DNA of 64,000 nt, taken from positions 49,577,390 to 49,641,389 of the forward strand of contig OU015493.1 in assembly GCA_907164885.2 (NCBI GenBank), read 5' to 3'. Origin of the DNA: Dolomedes plantarius (lineage: Eukaryota; Arthropoda; Arachnida; Araneae; Dolomedidae). Under the pieces are notes generated by a model. That model ran no database searches. It had not been told where the DNA came from and saw only the letters and a list, made by a program, of their open reading frames with translations. Position numbers and translations under genes: made by a program. Positions 13,147 through 24,726 of the stretch are shown here, piece by piece; position 1 is the stretch's first letter; every line of letters begins with the position of its first letter.

Positions 13147-13651
13147 AAAAGAAGTGTGCAACTATAAGTAATACTACGTTAATATCCCGCGGGAGTTCTG
13201 TTAGAAGAGACTACCTGAAATTATTTTTTATAGCAAATTGATTTTAATATGAATAAATGTGTTTTTTTTCAGATTAGTTCTTAATTTCTTATACATTTTC
13301 ATTTTTAATTATTATTTTTAAAGCTTAAACTGAATGCTCTCAGATAATATCCCAACACAATATATAAGTCATACATACCTACAATGCATGTTAATAATAT
13401 ATCTGGCTTCGATCATTTAAAACTTTATTAAATAGCTATTTATGTAAAAAGGTAGAAAAAAATCTAAACTATAAATAACTTGACAGTTCTTTTTCAAAAT
13501 ATGTACTTGTTCAAAATTATAGTTAATCTGAATATTTATACGAATCTTTTAAATTACAACATTCAAATTTTAAACTCTGCACAAAATGTTCACTAATCAA
13601 AATAAATCTTTAAGGAAGTCGAAAATATTAGCGACAGGTTTTTATTTAAAA
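13147..13651. other. AT-rich DNA flanking the Helitron satellite
   Basis: Ends in TTTATTTAAAA. On the minus strand a T follows the terminal CTAG of the satellite, as expected for a Helitron target. Confidence 0.5.
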
Positions 13652-13679
13652 CTAGCTGAAGTACCCGGCGTTGCCCAGG
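13652..13679 (-). other. Helitron-type 3' terminus of unit A
   Basis: On the minus strand CCTGGGCAACGCCGGG can fold (5 bp stem, 6 nt loop). Eight bases later comes CTAG followed by T, the standard Helitron 3' end. Confidence 0.7.
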
Positions 13680-15439
13680 ATTTTAAGTATGTATGTTATC
13701 AAAATCAATTTAAAAACTAAACACAGTATAAATAACATAGAAAAAAAAGCACATGAAATGTTACACTCATCTCAGAATTTTGGTAGATTCAGCATTTCAT
13801 CATTGTTCGACTAAAAGCTGAAAAGTAAAAATGTCAAAATATTGTCAATTTTGTTAATCTCAAATTTGTCAAAATAATCTCAATTTTGTTACAGCACACC
13901 TTACTAATAAATTAATTCATACAGTACAACACTTCAATAGCATGCAATTTCATACAGTATACTTAAAAATAAAAAAAATTCAAAATTACCATCATTACAT
14001 GAATGCAAACCACTAAATACATTAGTTATACTCCTTTCGCTAACAACATAACATGTATATTTTATCTTTATATATTTACATTTAGCCATTTACCAAGTAT
14101 TTTACAATTTCAATGTATTTCATAAGTTAACTAAGGTCTGCAGTACAGTTTGTTGTACCAGATTCAATATGTTTTATGTATATATTTACACTTTACTAAT
14201 AAATTATTTTTACACTTAGCTAAATAAGATACAATTTTAATATGCTATTATCACAATACATTTTGCAGTATACAATTTACCCTTATTATTCGATACATTA
14301 CAGTTCAATACAGCACACCTTACTAATAAATTAATTCATACAGTACAACACTTCAATAGCATGCAATTTCATACAGTATACTTAAAAATTAAAAAATTAC
14401 CATCATTAGATGAATGCAAACCACTAAATACATTAGTTATACTCTTTTCGCTAACAACATAACATGTATATTTTATCTTTATATTTTTACATTTAGCCAT
14501 TTACCAAGTATTTTATGATTTCAATGCATTTCATAAGTTAACTAATGCCTGCAGTTGCAGTACAGTTTGTTGTACCAGATTCAATACGTTTTATGTATAT
14601 ATTTACACTTTACTAATAAATTATTTTTACACTTAGCTAAATAAGATACAATTTTAATATGCTATTTTCACAATACATTTTGCAGTATACAATTTACCCT
14701 TATTATTCGATACATTACAGTTCAATACAGCACACCTTACTAATAAATTAATTCATACAGTACAACACTTCAATAGCATGCAATTTCATACAGTATACTT
14801 AAAAATTCAAAAAATTCAAAATTACCATCATTACATGAATGCAAACCACTAAATACATTAGTTATACTCCTTTCGCTAACAACATAACATGTATATTTTA
14901 TCTTTATATTTTTACATTTAGCCATTTACCAAGTATTTTATAATTGCAATGCATTTCATAAGTTAACTAATGCCTGCAGTACAGTTTGTTGTACCAGATT
15001 CAGTACGTTTTATGTATATATTTACACTTTACTAATAAATTATTTTTACACTTAGCTAAATAAGATACAATTTTAATATGCTATTTTCACAATACATTTT
15101 GCAGTATACAATTTACCCTTATTATTCGATACATTATAGTTCAATACAGCACACCTTACTAATAAATTAATTCATACAGTACAACACTTCAATAGCATGC
15201 AATTTCATACAGTATACTTAAAAATTCAAAAAATTCAAAATTACCATCATTACATGAATGCAAACCACTAAATACATTAGTTATACTCCTTTCGCTAACA
15301 ACATAACATGTATATTTTATCTTTATATTTTTACATTTAGCCATTTACCAAGTATTTTATAATTGCAATGCATTTCATAAGTTAACTAATGCCTGCAGTA
15401 CAGTTTGTTGTACCAGATTCAGTACGTTTTATGTATATA
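13652..15439 (-). repeat. Helitron-tail higher-order repeat, unit A (1,788 bp)
   Basis: Read on the minus strand, the unit ends in a hairpin plus CTAG. In plus coordinates it has a ~250 bp unique head (13652-13890), then monomers anchored on TTAATTCATACAGTACAACA at 13912, 14331, 14748 and 15167 (spacing 417-419 bp). It stops inside a monomer at TTATGTATATA, directly against the next head. The second monomer is marked by ATTAGATG and GCCTGCAGTTGCAG; the same ordered types recur in unit B. Confidence 0.9.
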
Positions 15440-15467
15440 CTAGCTGAAGTACCCGGCGTTGCCCAGG
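15440..15467 (-). other. Helitron-type 3' terminus of unit B
   Basis: Same hairpin, spacer and CTAG as at 13652 and 22163. Confidence 0.7.
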
Positions 15468-16200
15468 ATTTTAAGTATGTATGTTATCAAAATCAATTTA
15501 AAAACTAAACACAGTATAAATAACATAGAAAAAAAAGCACATGAAATGTTACACTCATCTCAGAATTTTGGTAGATTCAGCATTTCATCATTGTTCGACT
15601 AAAAGCTGAAAAGTAAAAATGTCAAAATATTGTCAATTTTGTTAATCTCAATTTTGTCAAAATAATCTCAATTTTGTTACAGCACACCTTACTAATAAAT
15701 TAATTCATACAGTACAACACTTCAATAGCATGCAATTTCATACAGTATACTTAAAAATAAAAAAATTTCAAAATTACCATCATTACATGAATGCAAACCA
15801 CTAAATACATTAGTTATACTCCTTTCGCTAACAACATAACATGTATATTTTATCTTTATATATTTACATTTAGCCATTTACCAAGTATTTTACAATTTCA
15901 ATGTATTTCATAAGTTAACTAAGGTCTGCAGTACAGTTTGTTGTACCAGATTCAATACGTTTTATGTATATATTTACACTTTACTAATAAATTATTTTTA
16001 CACTTAGCTAAATAAGATACAATTTTAATATGCTATTATCACAATACATTTTGCAGTATACAATTTACCCTTATTATTCGATACATTACAGTTCAATACA
16101 GCACACCTTACTAATAAATTAATTCATACAGTACAACACTTCAATAGCATGCAATTTCATACAGTATACTTAAAAATTAAAAAATTACCATCATTAGATA

Positions 16201-16575
16201 TGTTGGGAAAGAACAAGGATATCAGATTTTGCTCTGAAACTTGACTCACCAGGTAGCGCTACTGCACTACGATAAATGAACCAAAAAACTGCTCTTCCCT
16301 GAGAGACGGTTAGCGAGTGTGTTGTACGCGGCTAACGTGTCGCATGCATTCAACGAATGCTTCTTCTTTTATTATTTACTCAGATAGTCAGTAATGTTAC
16401 TTTTTTGTTTAATAAAGATTTCTTTTCTTACGTCCATAAGATTAGCTATCTTTCATTCCTGTGAATCCAGTATCACCAAGAGATCTCTCAACCTTTTTTG
16501 ACAACATACCAAAGGTAAGAAAACCTTTAATATTCTACATCTACGAATCTGCACGCCTTCGGACAAAGTCCAACA
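16201..16575 (+). repeat. 5' LTR of the copia element
   Basis: 375 bp, TG...CA. AATAAA at 16411-16416 marks the likely polyadenylation signal (repeated at 20966-20971 in the 3' LTR). There is no canonical TATA box. A strong splice-donor-like AAAG|GTAAGA lies at 16511-16520. Confidence 0.95.
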
Positions 16576-16660
16576 TTTTGATTATGAGACTGAGAATCGA
16601 TGAACTGAACTTTTATAATCTCCACAGTATATTGAAGTGCATTATGTTTTTTTTATACAG
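16515..16660 (+). other. Possible leader intron
   Basis: The donor GTAAGA at 16515 matches the consensus. The acceptor at 16660 follows a T-rich tract (TTTTTTTTATACAG). Removal would delete the end of the LTR copy and the primer-binding site from the mRNA, leaving a translatable but non-replicating transcript. This is inferred from splice consensus only. Confidence 0.4.
16580..16593 (+). promoter_or_regulatory. Primer-binding site for an internal tRNA-Met fragment
   Basis: GATTATGAGACTGA lies four bases after the LTR and is complementary to TCAGTCTCATAATC, nucleotides 27-40 of the anticodon arm of eukaryotic elongator tRNA-Met as I recall it. Drosophila copia is known to prime from a cleaved initiator tRNA-Met half, so internal priming is plausible for this clade. 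There is no match to a tRNA 3' end (TGG start). Confidence 0.65.
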
Positions 16661-16722
16661 TTTCGATTCTTGAACTTTTTTTTATCAACTTTTTGAACTG
16701 TTAATTATAAACTGTTTTGAAA

Positions 16723-19700
16723 ATGTCGAGCTTAAAAGACCATCATCTCATTGATAAGCTTACTGATAATAATTATTCTGTGTGGAAATTTAAAATAGAA
16801 CAGATTCTAATAAAAGAGGGTCTCTACGACGTTGTATTTGAAGAGAAACCAGAAACCGAAACTCCTGCATGGTTAAAAAATGACAGAAACGCCAAGGCGT
16901 TAATATGTTTAAATATTTCGGATTCACAAATAATTCATGTATTGCATGCTCAATCTGCTCGAGAAACATGGCAAAAGTTAAAAGGAGTACACGAACGAGT
17001 AAATTTAACAAATAAACTTTTTCTTCTGAGAAAATTATACTCCATTAAATATAAAGAAACAACCAAAATGCAAGAACATATCCAGGAAGTTTTGATTTTA
17101 CATGAGAAATTACGCAGTATAGGGGAAGAAATAAAAGAAAATAATTTGATCGCGATTCTGTTATGTTCGCTACCAATTTCTTATGACCCCTTAATTACAG
17201 CTATCGAAAGCAAATCTGAACAAGAGTTATCGCTAGAATATGTGAAAAATAAATTGATAGATGAATATTCCAGACGCGTTGAAATGAGACAAGCTAACCA
17301 AAAATTCGATTCACTCGCATTAAAGGGGTATAGTAAGAAAACGAAATTAAAATTCTGTACATTTTGCAACCGGAAAGGTCACGATCGCGAGCAATGCTTT
17401 TATCTGAAACGCAATAAAACCGGAAATCGAGTGCATCAAAACCACAAAATTCAAAAAGGAAATGACTCGGAATATCATCGTCCGCCGCCACCTAGCACGT
17501 CAAAAAATAATCATAAATTATTTCAAGCTGAATTGCAGCTATCTTCGGATGTCAGTGGGAAACAAAATATAAAGAATCAATCGGACGAAAAAGTTTTGAA
17601 GCAAGAGGGGATAAATTCCGCAGACCATTTTGTGCTAACAGCAAGTGAGAAAAATGAATGCAAATATACCGTAATTTTTGATAGTGGTGCTACAAGTCAT
17701 ATGTTCTATGACAAGAGTTTTTTCTCTCAGTTAAATGAAAAACACAAACAAGTTGTAACTATTGCAGATGGAACAAAACTTAATTCGCTAGGGATCGGTG
17801 AAATATCTTTTCAGTGCGAATCTTTAGAAGGAATTGTAAGAAAAATAAAACTTGTAAATGTTTTATATGTTCCTGAGTTGGATTCTAATTTACTCTCAGT
17901 GCAGGCAGTAGCCAATAAAGGATATGTAGTAACTTTTGAGGATGACGTGTGCACAGTTAGAAAGGGTGATGAAATAATAATTGACGCGAGATTAGGTAGA
18001 GGTTTATATAGAATAAATATAAAACCCGTAGAAGAAAAATTGTTTTCTGTCTCCGAAACACCTGTGTTATGCACAAATAATAACTGTATCTTAAAATGGC
18101 ACAAAAGATTAGGCCATAGAAATTTGGAAACTGTTAAGAAAATTGTAAGGGAAGATTTAGTTTGGGGAATAACCATTAATAATTGCTCTCACAGTTTAGA
18201 ATGCCCAACGTGCATTAAAGCCAAACTGAGCGAAAAACCGTACCCAAAATATCCGTCACATCGATCTGAACAAGTCTTGGATTTAATACACACAGACGTG
18301 TGTGGTCCTATGGAGGTTGATAGTTTAGGGGGAATGAGATACTTTGTAACTTTCATCGATGATTTTTCGAGATACACTCAAATATACTTTATGTCATCGA
18401 AAAGGGAAGTTTTTGACAAACTCAAAGAGTATGTTGCGTCAACCACAAATAAATTTAGATTGACAATTAAAGCTGTTAAATCCGATAACGGAAAAGAATA
18501 TTGCAATGAAGCCGTTGATCGTCACCTAAAGGAACTTGGAATTGCTGCACAAACCACAGTTCCGTATTCTCCGGCACAAAACGGTGTCGCAGAAAGGAAG
18601 AACCGCTCCATAGTCGAGATGACGCGCGCTCTATTGATTGATGCAAACATGCCGAAAACTTTTTGGGCAGAAGCAGCAGCAACTGCGGTGTATTTACAAA
18701 ACAGACTACCAACGAAGTCTACTGAAAAAACGCCTTATGAGATGTGGAACGGTCGAAGACCGAATTTAAGCCATTTAAAAAAATTTGGATGCAAAGCATA
18801 TTTTCATATCCATAAACAAAAGAGAAGAAAGTTGGATGAGAAAGCAGAAGAAGGGGTATTCGTTGGATACGACCTGAGAAGTACTGGGTATAGAATCTAT
18901 ACAGGAGGACGAAGAATAGTCGTCAGCAGAACCGTAAAGTTCTTAGAAAATTCTAACCCATCACATTCGAACAATGAAAATTCCAATGGACGCTACGATT
19001 TAGTTCAATTTAATCTCCCACAACCTCAACATGATGATAATGACGATATTCCTGAAGAGGGAAGCGAAGATGAAAATAGAGATTCAGAAATACCTACACA
19101 ATCAACAAGAAGCTCCGAAAGAAAAAACAAAGGAATTCCACCTGAAAGGTATGGCTATAAAATAAAAAATGAATCTCAAGCGTTTATAACTGAAAACAAA
19201 GATCCACAGTCCTATAATGAGGTATTATGTTTGCCACAAGAAGAAAAACAAGAATGGTTCAAAGCCATGCAAAATGAATTAGACTCCCTAAAGAGAAATC
19301 ACACTTACGAGCTAACAGAGTTACCTAATGGAAAGCACGTAGTTGGAAATAAGTGGGTATTCAAGAGAAAAAGAGGTGATAATGGCAAAATTAAATACAA
19401 AGCTAGACTTGTTGCTAAAGGTTTCACACAAAAATATGGAACAGACTATGACGAGACTTTTTCTCCAGTGGTAAAACACACCACTATAAGAAGTTTTCTT
19501 ACATGGGCAGCGTATAATAAAGCAAAGGTACATCAAATCGATATAAAAACAGCGTTTCTAAATGGAAATTTGAATGAGGAAATCTTCATGAAGCAACCGG
19601 ATGGTTTTGAACAAGACAACAGAGTTTGCAAACTAAAAAAGTCAATCTATGGACTCAAACAAGCAGCGAGATGTTGGAATGAAGAAATAGAAAAAACGCT

Positions 19701-20799
19701 CAAAAATCTAAAATTTGTACAAAGCGAAGCTGATCCCTGCCTGTTCTTTAAAGGAAGTAACAATGACAGAATAAATTTAATTGTGTATGTCGACGACATA
19801 CTCATAAGTTCTAAAGAAGAAAATTTAATTCGTCAAGTCATTGAGGACATAAAAAAAAACTACGAGATAACAGATTTAGGAGAAGCAAAACATTTCTTAG
19901 GAATTGAGATAATTCGAGAAGACGACGGAAGCTTTCTACTATCTCAAAGAAAAAAGATCAATCAACTTGTGAACGAATTCCAGCTTCAAGATGCAAAACC
20001 TACTAATATACCAATGGAGACTAATTATTATGGCCAACAGAAGGAAGAAAATCTTCTGACTTCAAACGATCAATATAGACAAGCAGTTGGAACACTGCTT
20101 TATATTTCTTCAGTTACTCGTCCAGACATAGCTGCCGCTACCCATATCTTGAGTAGACGAAACAATAATCCTAGACAAAAGGACTGGAACGGAGTTAAAA
20201 AAATAATTAGATATTTAAAAACGACAGAAGATCTTGGTTTACGGATAGCGTCAGGATCTTTTCCTAACCTCTCCGTGTACTCGGATGCTGACTGGGGACA
20301 AGATCCTCAAGACAGAAAATCAACATCAGGATATATTTTCTTTTTGGGAAAGTCATGCATCGCGTGGTCATCGAGAAAACAGACTTGTGTTTCACTCTCA
20401 AGTGCAGAAGCAGAATATGTGGCGTTGTCACAGGCAATGCAAGAACTGTCATGGCTATTAAAATTGACTGACGATTTAAATATTTCACAGAGACTACCCA
20501 TAAAAGTTTTTGAAGACAACCAGTCGACGATTAAACTTATAGAGTCTGAGAAACATCACTCCCGCACAAAACATATCGATACCAAGTATCATCACATACG
20601 AGACATATACAAAAGAAACATAATTGATTTGTTTTACCTTCCTACTGAAAAAATGACTGCAGACATTTTAACGAAACCACTTCCGAAACCAAAGTTTCAA
20701 ATTTGCAGAGATCATATGCAGTTGGTGCAAGTTTCTATCACAAAAGGGGGAAATATGTTGGGAAAGAACAAGGATATCAGATTTTGCTCTGAAACTTGA
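16723..20799 (+). CDS. Copia gag-pol polyprotein, 1,358 aa, intact
   Basis: Start chosen at the ATG at 16723 (MSSLKDHHLIDKL), with A at position -3. Domains in order: copia-type Gag (about 1-200); CCHC zinc knuckle CTFCNRKGHDREQC (about 212-225); aspartic protease with DSGA (about 319); GAG-pre-integrase with WHKRLGH and CPTC (about 458-496); integrase with Asp 525, Asp 588 and Glu 624 (D,D35E spacing); variable linker; reverse transcriptase with YVDD at 1022-1025; RNase H with SDADWG near 1188 and SSAEAEY near 1229. Length is normal for copia. The protein is presumably cut into Gag, PR, IN, RT and RH inside virus-like particles. No stop or frameshift interrupts it. The last ~15 codons and the stop lie inside the 3' LTR. 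Confidence 0.97.
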   Translation: MSSLKDHHLIDKLTDNNYSVWKFKIEQILIKEGLYDVVFEEKPETETPAWLKNDRNAKALICLNISDSQIIHVLHAQSARETWQKLKGVHERVNLTNKLFLLRKLYSIKYKETTKMQEHIQEVLILHEKLRSIGEEIKENNLIAILLCSLPISYDPLITAIESKSEQELSLEYVKNKLIDEYSRRVEMRQANQKFDSLALKGYSKKTKLKFCTFCNRKGHDREQCFYLKRNKTGNRVHQNHKIQKGNDSEYHRPPPPSTSKNNHKLFQAELQLSSDVSGKQNIKNQSDEKVLKQEGINSADHFVLTASEKNECKYTVIFDSGATSHMFYDKSFFSQLNEKHKQVVTIADGTKLNSLGIGEISFQCESLEGIVRKIKLVNVLYVPELDSNLLSVQAVANKGYVVTFEDDVCTVRKGDEIIIDARLGRGLYRINIKPVEEKLFSVSETPVLCTNNNCILKWHKRLGHRNLETVKKIVREDLVWGITINNCSHSLECPTCIKAKLSEKPYPKYPSHRSEQVLDLIHTDVCGPMEVDSLGGMRYFVTFIDDFSRYTQIYFMSSKREVFDKLKEYVASTTNKFRLTIKAVKSDNGKEYCNEAVDRHLKELGIAAQTTVPYSPAQNGVAERKNRSIVEMTRALLIDANMPKTFWAEAAATAVYLQNRLPTKSTEKTPYEMWNGRRPNLSHLKKFGCKAYFHIHKQKRRKLDEKAEEGVFVGYDLRSTGYRIYTGGRRIVVSRTVKFLENSNPSHSNNENSNGRYDLVQFNLPQPQHDDNDDIPEEGSEDENRDSEIPTQSTRSSERKNKGIPPERYGYKIKNESQAFITENKDPQSYNEVLCLPQEEKQEWFKAMQNELDSLKRNHTYELTELPNGKHVVGNKWVFKRKRGDNGKIKYKARLVAKGFTQKYGTDYDETFSPVVKHTTIRSFLTWAAYNKAKVHQIDIKTAFLNGNLNEEIFMKQPDGFEQDNRVCKLKKSIYGLKQAARCWNEEIEKTLKNLKFVQSEADPCLFFKGSNNDRINLIVYVDDILISSKEENLIRQVIEDIKKNYEITDLGEAKHFLGIEIIREDDGSFLLSQRKKINQLVNEFQLQDAKPTNIPMETNYYGQQKEENLLTSNDQYRQAVGTLLYISSVTRPDIAAATHILSRRNNNPRQKDWNGVKKIIRYLKTTEDLGLRIASGSFPNLSVYSDADWGQDPQDRKSTSGYIFFLGKSCIAWSSRKQTCVSLSSAEAEYVALSQAMQELSWLLKLTDDLNISQRLPIKVFEDNQSTIKLIESEKHHSRTKHIDTKYHHIRDIYKRNIIDLFYLPTEKMTADILTKPLPKPKFQICRDHMQLVQVSITKGGNMLGKNKDIRFCSET
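20742..20753 (+). promoter_or_regulatory. Polypurine tract
   Basis: AAAAGGGGGAAA lies two bases before the 3' LTR. It is the primer for plus-strand DNA synthesis and also lies inside the gag-pol frame. Confidence 0.85.
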
Positions 20800-21130
20800 C
20801 TCACCAGGTAGCGCTACTGCACTACGATAAATGAACCAAAAAACTGCTCTTCCCTGAGAGACGGTTAGCGAGTGTGTTGTACGCGGCTAACGTGTCGCAT
20901 GCATTCAACGAATGCTTCTTCTTTTATTATTTACTCAGATAGTCAGTAATGTTACTTTTTTGTTTAATAAAGATTTCTTTTCTTACGTCCATAAGATTAG
21001 CTATCTTTCATTCCTGTGAATCCAGTATCACCAAGAGATCTCTCAACCTTTTTTGACAACATACCAAAGGTAAGAAAACCTTTAATATTCTACATCTACG
21101 AATCTGCACGCCTTCGGACAAAGTCCAACA
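20756..21130 (+). repeat. 3' LTR of the copia element
   Basis: 375 bp; I see no difference from the 5' LTR. The gag-pol stop codon falls 44 bases into it. Confidence 0.95.
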
Positions 21131-22162
21131 AGATGAATGCAAACCACTAAATACATTAGTTATACTCTTTTCGCTAACAACATAACATGTATATTTTATC
21201 TTTATATTTTTACATTTAGCCATTTACCAAGTATTTTATGATTTCAATGCATTTCATAAGTTAACTAATGCCTGCAGTTGCAGTACAGTTTGTTGTACCA
21301 GATTCAATACGTTTTATGTATATATTTACACTTTACTAATAAATTATTTTTACACTTAGCTAAATAAGATACAATTTTAATATGCTATTTTCACAATACA
21401 TTTTGCAGTATACAATTTACCCTTATTATTCGATACATTACAGTTCAATACAGCACACCTTACTAATAAATTAATTCATACAGTACAACACTTCAATAGC
21501 ATGCAATTTCATACAGTATACTTAAAAATTCAAAAAATTCAAAATTACCATCATTACATGAATGCAAACCACTAAATACATTAGTTATACTCCTTTCGCT
21601 AACAACATAACATGTATATTTTATCTTTATATTTTTACATTTAGCCATTTACCAAGTATTTTATAATTGCAATGCATTTCATAAGTTAACTAATGCCTGC
21701 AGTACAGTTTGTTGTACCAGATTCAGTACGTTTTATGTATATATTTACACTTTACTAATAAATTATTTTTACACTTAGCTAAATAAGATACAATTTTAAT
21801 ATGCTATTTTCACAATACATTTTGCAGTATACAATTTACCCTTATTATTCGATACATTATAGTTCAATACAGCACACCTTACTAATAAATTAATTCATAC
21901 AGTACAACACTTCAATAGCATGCAATTTCATACAGTATACTTAAAAATTCAAAAAATTCAAAATTACCATCATTACATGAATGCAAACCACTAAATACAT
22001 TAGTTATACTCCTTTCGCTAACAACATAACATGTATATTTTATCTTTATATTTTTACATTTAGCCATTTACCAAGTATTTTATAATTGCAATGCATTTCA
22101 TAAGTTAACTAATGCCTGCAGTACAGTTTGTTGTACCAGATTCAGTACGTTTTATGTATATA

Positions 22163-22190
22163 CTAGCTGAAGTACCCGGCGTTGCCCAGG
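22163..22190 (-). other. Helitron 3' terminus nearest the coding region
   Basis: Hairpin at 22175-22190, eight-base spacer, CTAG at 22163-22166, then T on the minus strand. Confidence 0.75.
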
Positions 22191-24545
22191 ATTTTAAGTA
22201 TGTATGTTATCAAAATCAATTTAAAAACTAAACACAGTATAAATAACATAGAAAAAAAAGCACATGAAATGTTACACTCATCTCAGAATTTTGGTAGATT
22301 CAGCATTTCATCATTGTTCGACTAAAAGCTGAAAAGTAAAAATGTCAAAATATTGTCAATTTTGTTAATCTCAATTTTGTCAAAATAATCTCAATTTTGT
22401 TACAGCACACCTTACTAATAAATTAATTCATACAGTACAACACTTCAATAGCATGCAATTTCATACAGTATACTTAAAAATAAAAAAATTTCAAAATTAC
22501 CATCATTACATGAATGCAAACCACTAAATACATTAGTTATACTCCTTTCGCTAACAACATAACATGTATATTTTATCTTTATATATTTACATTTAGCCAT
22601 TTACCAAGTATTTTACAATTTCAATGTATTTCATAAGTTAACTAAGGCTGCAGTGCAGTACAGTTTGTTGTACCAGATTCAATACGTTTTATGTATATAT
22701 TTACACTTTACTAATAAATTATTTTTACACTTAGCTAAATAAGATACAATTTTAATATGCTATTATCACAATACATTTTGCAGTATACAATTTACCCTTA
22801 TTATTCGATACATTACAGTTCAATACAGCACACCTTACTAATAAATTAATTCATACAGTACAACACTTCAATAGCATGCAATTTCATACAGTATACTTAA
22901 AAATTTAAAAATTACCATCATTAGATGAATGCAAACCACTAAATACATTAGTTATACTCTTTTCGCTAACAACATAACATGTATATTTTATCTTTATATT
23001 TTTACATTTAGCCATTTACCAAGTATTTTATGATTTCAATGCATTTCATAAGTTAACTAATGCCTGCAGTTGCAGTACAGTTTGTTGTACCAGATTCAAT
23101 ACGTTTTATGTATATATTTACACTTTACTAATAAATTATTTTTACACTTAGCTAAATAAGATACAATTTTAATATGCTATTTTCACAATACATTTTGCAG
23201 TATACAATTTACCCTTATTATTCGATACATTACAGTTCAATACAGCACACCTTACTAATAAATTAATTCATACAGTACAACACTTCAATAGCATGCAATT
23301 TCATACAGTATACTTAAAAATTCAAAAAATTCAAAATTACCATCATTACATGAATGCAAACCACTAAATACATTAGTTATACTCCTTTCGCTAACAACAT
23401 AACATGTTTATTTTATCTTTATATTTTTACATTTAGCCATTTACCAAGTATTTTATAATTGCAATGCATTTCATATGTTAACTAATGCCTGCAGTACAGT
23501 TTGTTGTACCAGATTCAGTACGTTTTATGTATATATTTACACTTTACTAATAAATTATTTTTACACTTAGCAAAATAAGATACAATTTTAATATGCTATT
23601 TTCACAATACATTTTGCAGTATACAATTTACCCTTATTATTCGATACATTATAGTTCAATACAGCACACCTTACTAATAAATTAATTCATACAGTACAAC
23701 ACTTCAATAGCATGCAATTTCATACAGTATACTTAAAAATTCAAAAAATTCAAAATTACCATCATTACATGAATGCAAACCACTAAATACATTAGTTATA
23801 CTCCTTTCGCTAACAACATAACATGTTTATTTTATCTTTATATTTTACATTTAGCCATTTACCAAGTATTTTATAATTGCAATGCATTTCATATGTTAAC
23901 TAATGCCTGCAGTACAGTTTGTTGTACCAGATTCAGTACGTTTTATGTATATATTTACACTTTACTAATAAATTATTTTTACACTTAGCAAAATAAGATA
24001 CAATTTTAATATGCTATTTTCACAATACATTTTGCAGTATACAATTTACTCTTATTATTCGATACATTACAGTTCAATACAGCACACCTTACTAATAAAT
24101 TAATTCATACAGTACAACACTTCAATAGTACGCAATTTCATACAGTACACTTTACTAATAAATTAATTTTACACTTTGCTAACTAAAATTATTATTCAAT
24201 ACAATACAGTTATTCAATACAGTACACTTTACTAATAAATTAATTCATACGGTACAACATTTCAATAGTATGCGGTTTTGTACGGTACACCCTACTAATA
24301 GCTTAAATTTACACTTTGCTAACTAAAATACAGTTCTAACATACTATTTTCACTTTACATTGTGCAATATACAATTAACCATTGTTATTCAATGCAATAC
24401 AGTTATTCAGTACAGTGCATTTTACTAATGAATTATTTCGTACACTACACCTTACTAATAATTAGTTTTACACTTTGCTAACTAAGAAACAATTATAATA
24501 TGCTATTTCACATTACATTGTCTCTTACAATTCATCTATCGTAAC
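22163..24545 (-). repeat. Helitron 3' tail satellite, unit C
   Basis: Head as in units A and B, then monomers anchored at 22423, 22846, 23263, 23682 and 24100. After that come shorter, clearly diverged monomers (24150-24540) that reach to within 200 bp of the Helitron stop codon. The graded divergence, oldest next to the gene, fits a tail that grew outward by tandem duplication of its terminal part. Confidence 0.85.
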
Positions 24546-24726
24546 AACTGAGTTTTTGTATTTTTTACCATTAAATAAAAATTTTTTTTCAAGCTGCTTT
24601 TGAGTACAATACAATAAATTAAAACATATTTCTAAACAATTTATAAAGCATAGCTGATTACATTTAAAGAAAAAAAAAGGTAAATTTAAAAAATATTATA
24701 CGCATTATCCCTTTTTTTTTTAGTTT
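24546..24726. other. AT-rich 3' noncoding region of the Helitron
   Basis: Contains T-rich and A-rich runs between the last degenerate monomer and the stop codon. Confidence 0.5.

Larger units (their letters stand above)
16201..21130 (+). mobile_element. Complete Ty1/copia LTR retrotransposon
   Basis: A 4,930 bp element with two 375 bp LTRs (TGTTGGG...CCAACA), a primer-binding site, one long gag-pol frame, a polypurine tract and 5 bp target duplications (AGATA left, AGATG right, one mismatch). The LTRs look identical by eye, which implies a recent insertion. It sits inside monomer 2 of satellite unit B, so it is younger than at least that copy. No lesion is visible in the coding frame; it is the only element here that looks autonomous. 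Confidence 0.97.
15440..22162 (-). repeat. Helitron-tail higher-order repeat, unit B, split by copia
   Basis: Same head and monomer order as unit A, with anchors at 15700, 16119, 21471 and 21890. Subtracting the copia element and its target duplication (4,935 bp) leaves exactly 1,788 bp, equal to unit A. Its right boundary (TTATGTATATA joined to CTAGCTGAAG) is identical to that between A and B, so the units arose by tandem duplication, not by separate insertions. Confidence 0.9.

Noticed and set aside
12792..13241. 149-codon frame
   Set aside because: About a third is simple-repeat Tyr-Ile-His translation; the rest resembles nothing.
17811..18176. Minus-strand frames inside the copia element (also 18189-20519)
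   Set aside because: Shadows of the gag-pol frame with no family features of their own.
13652..24170. CRISPR-like direct repeats
   Set aside because: Monomers are ~418 bp with no short repeat/spacer alternation, and the DNA is clearly eukaryotic.
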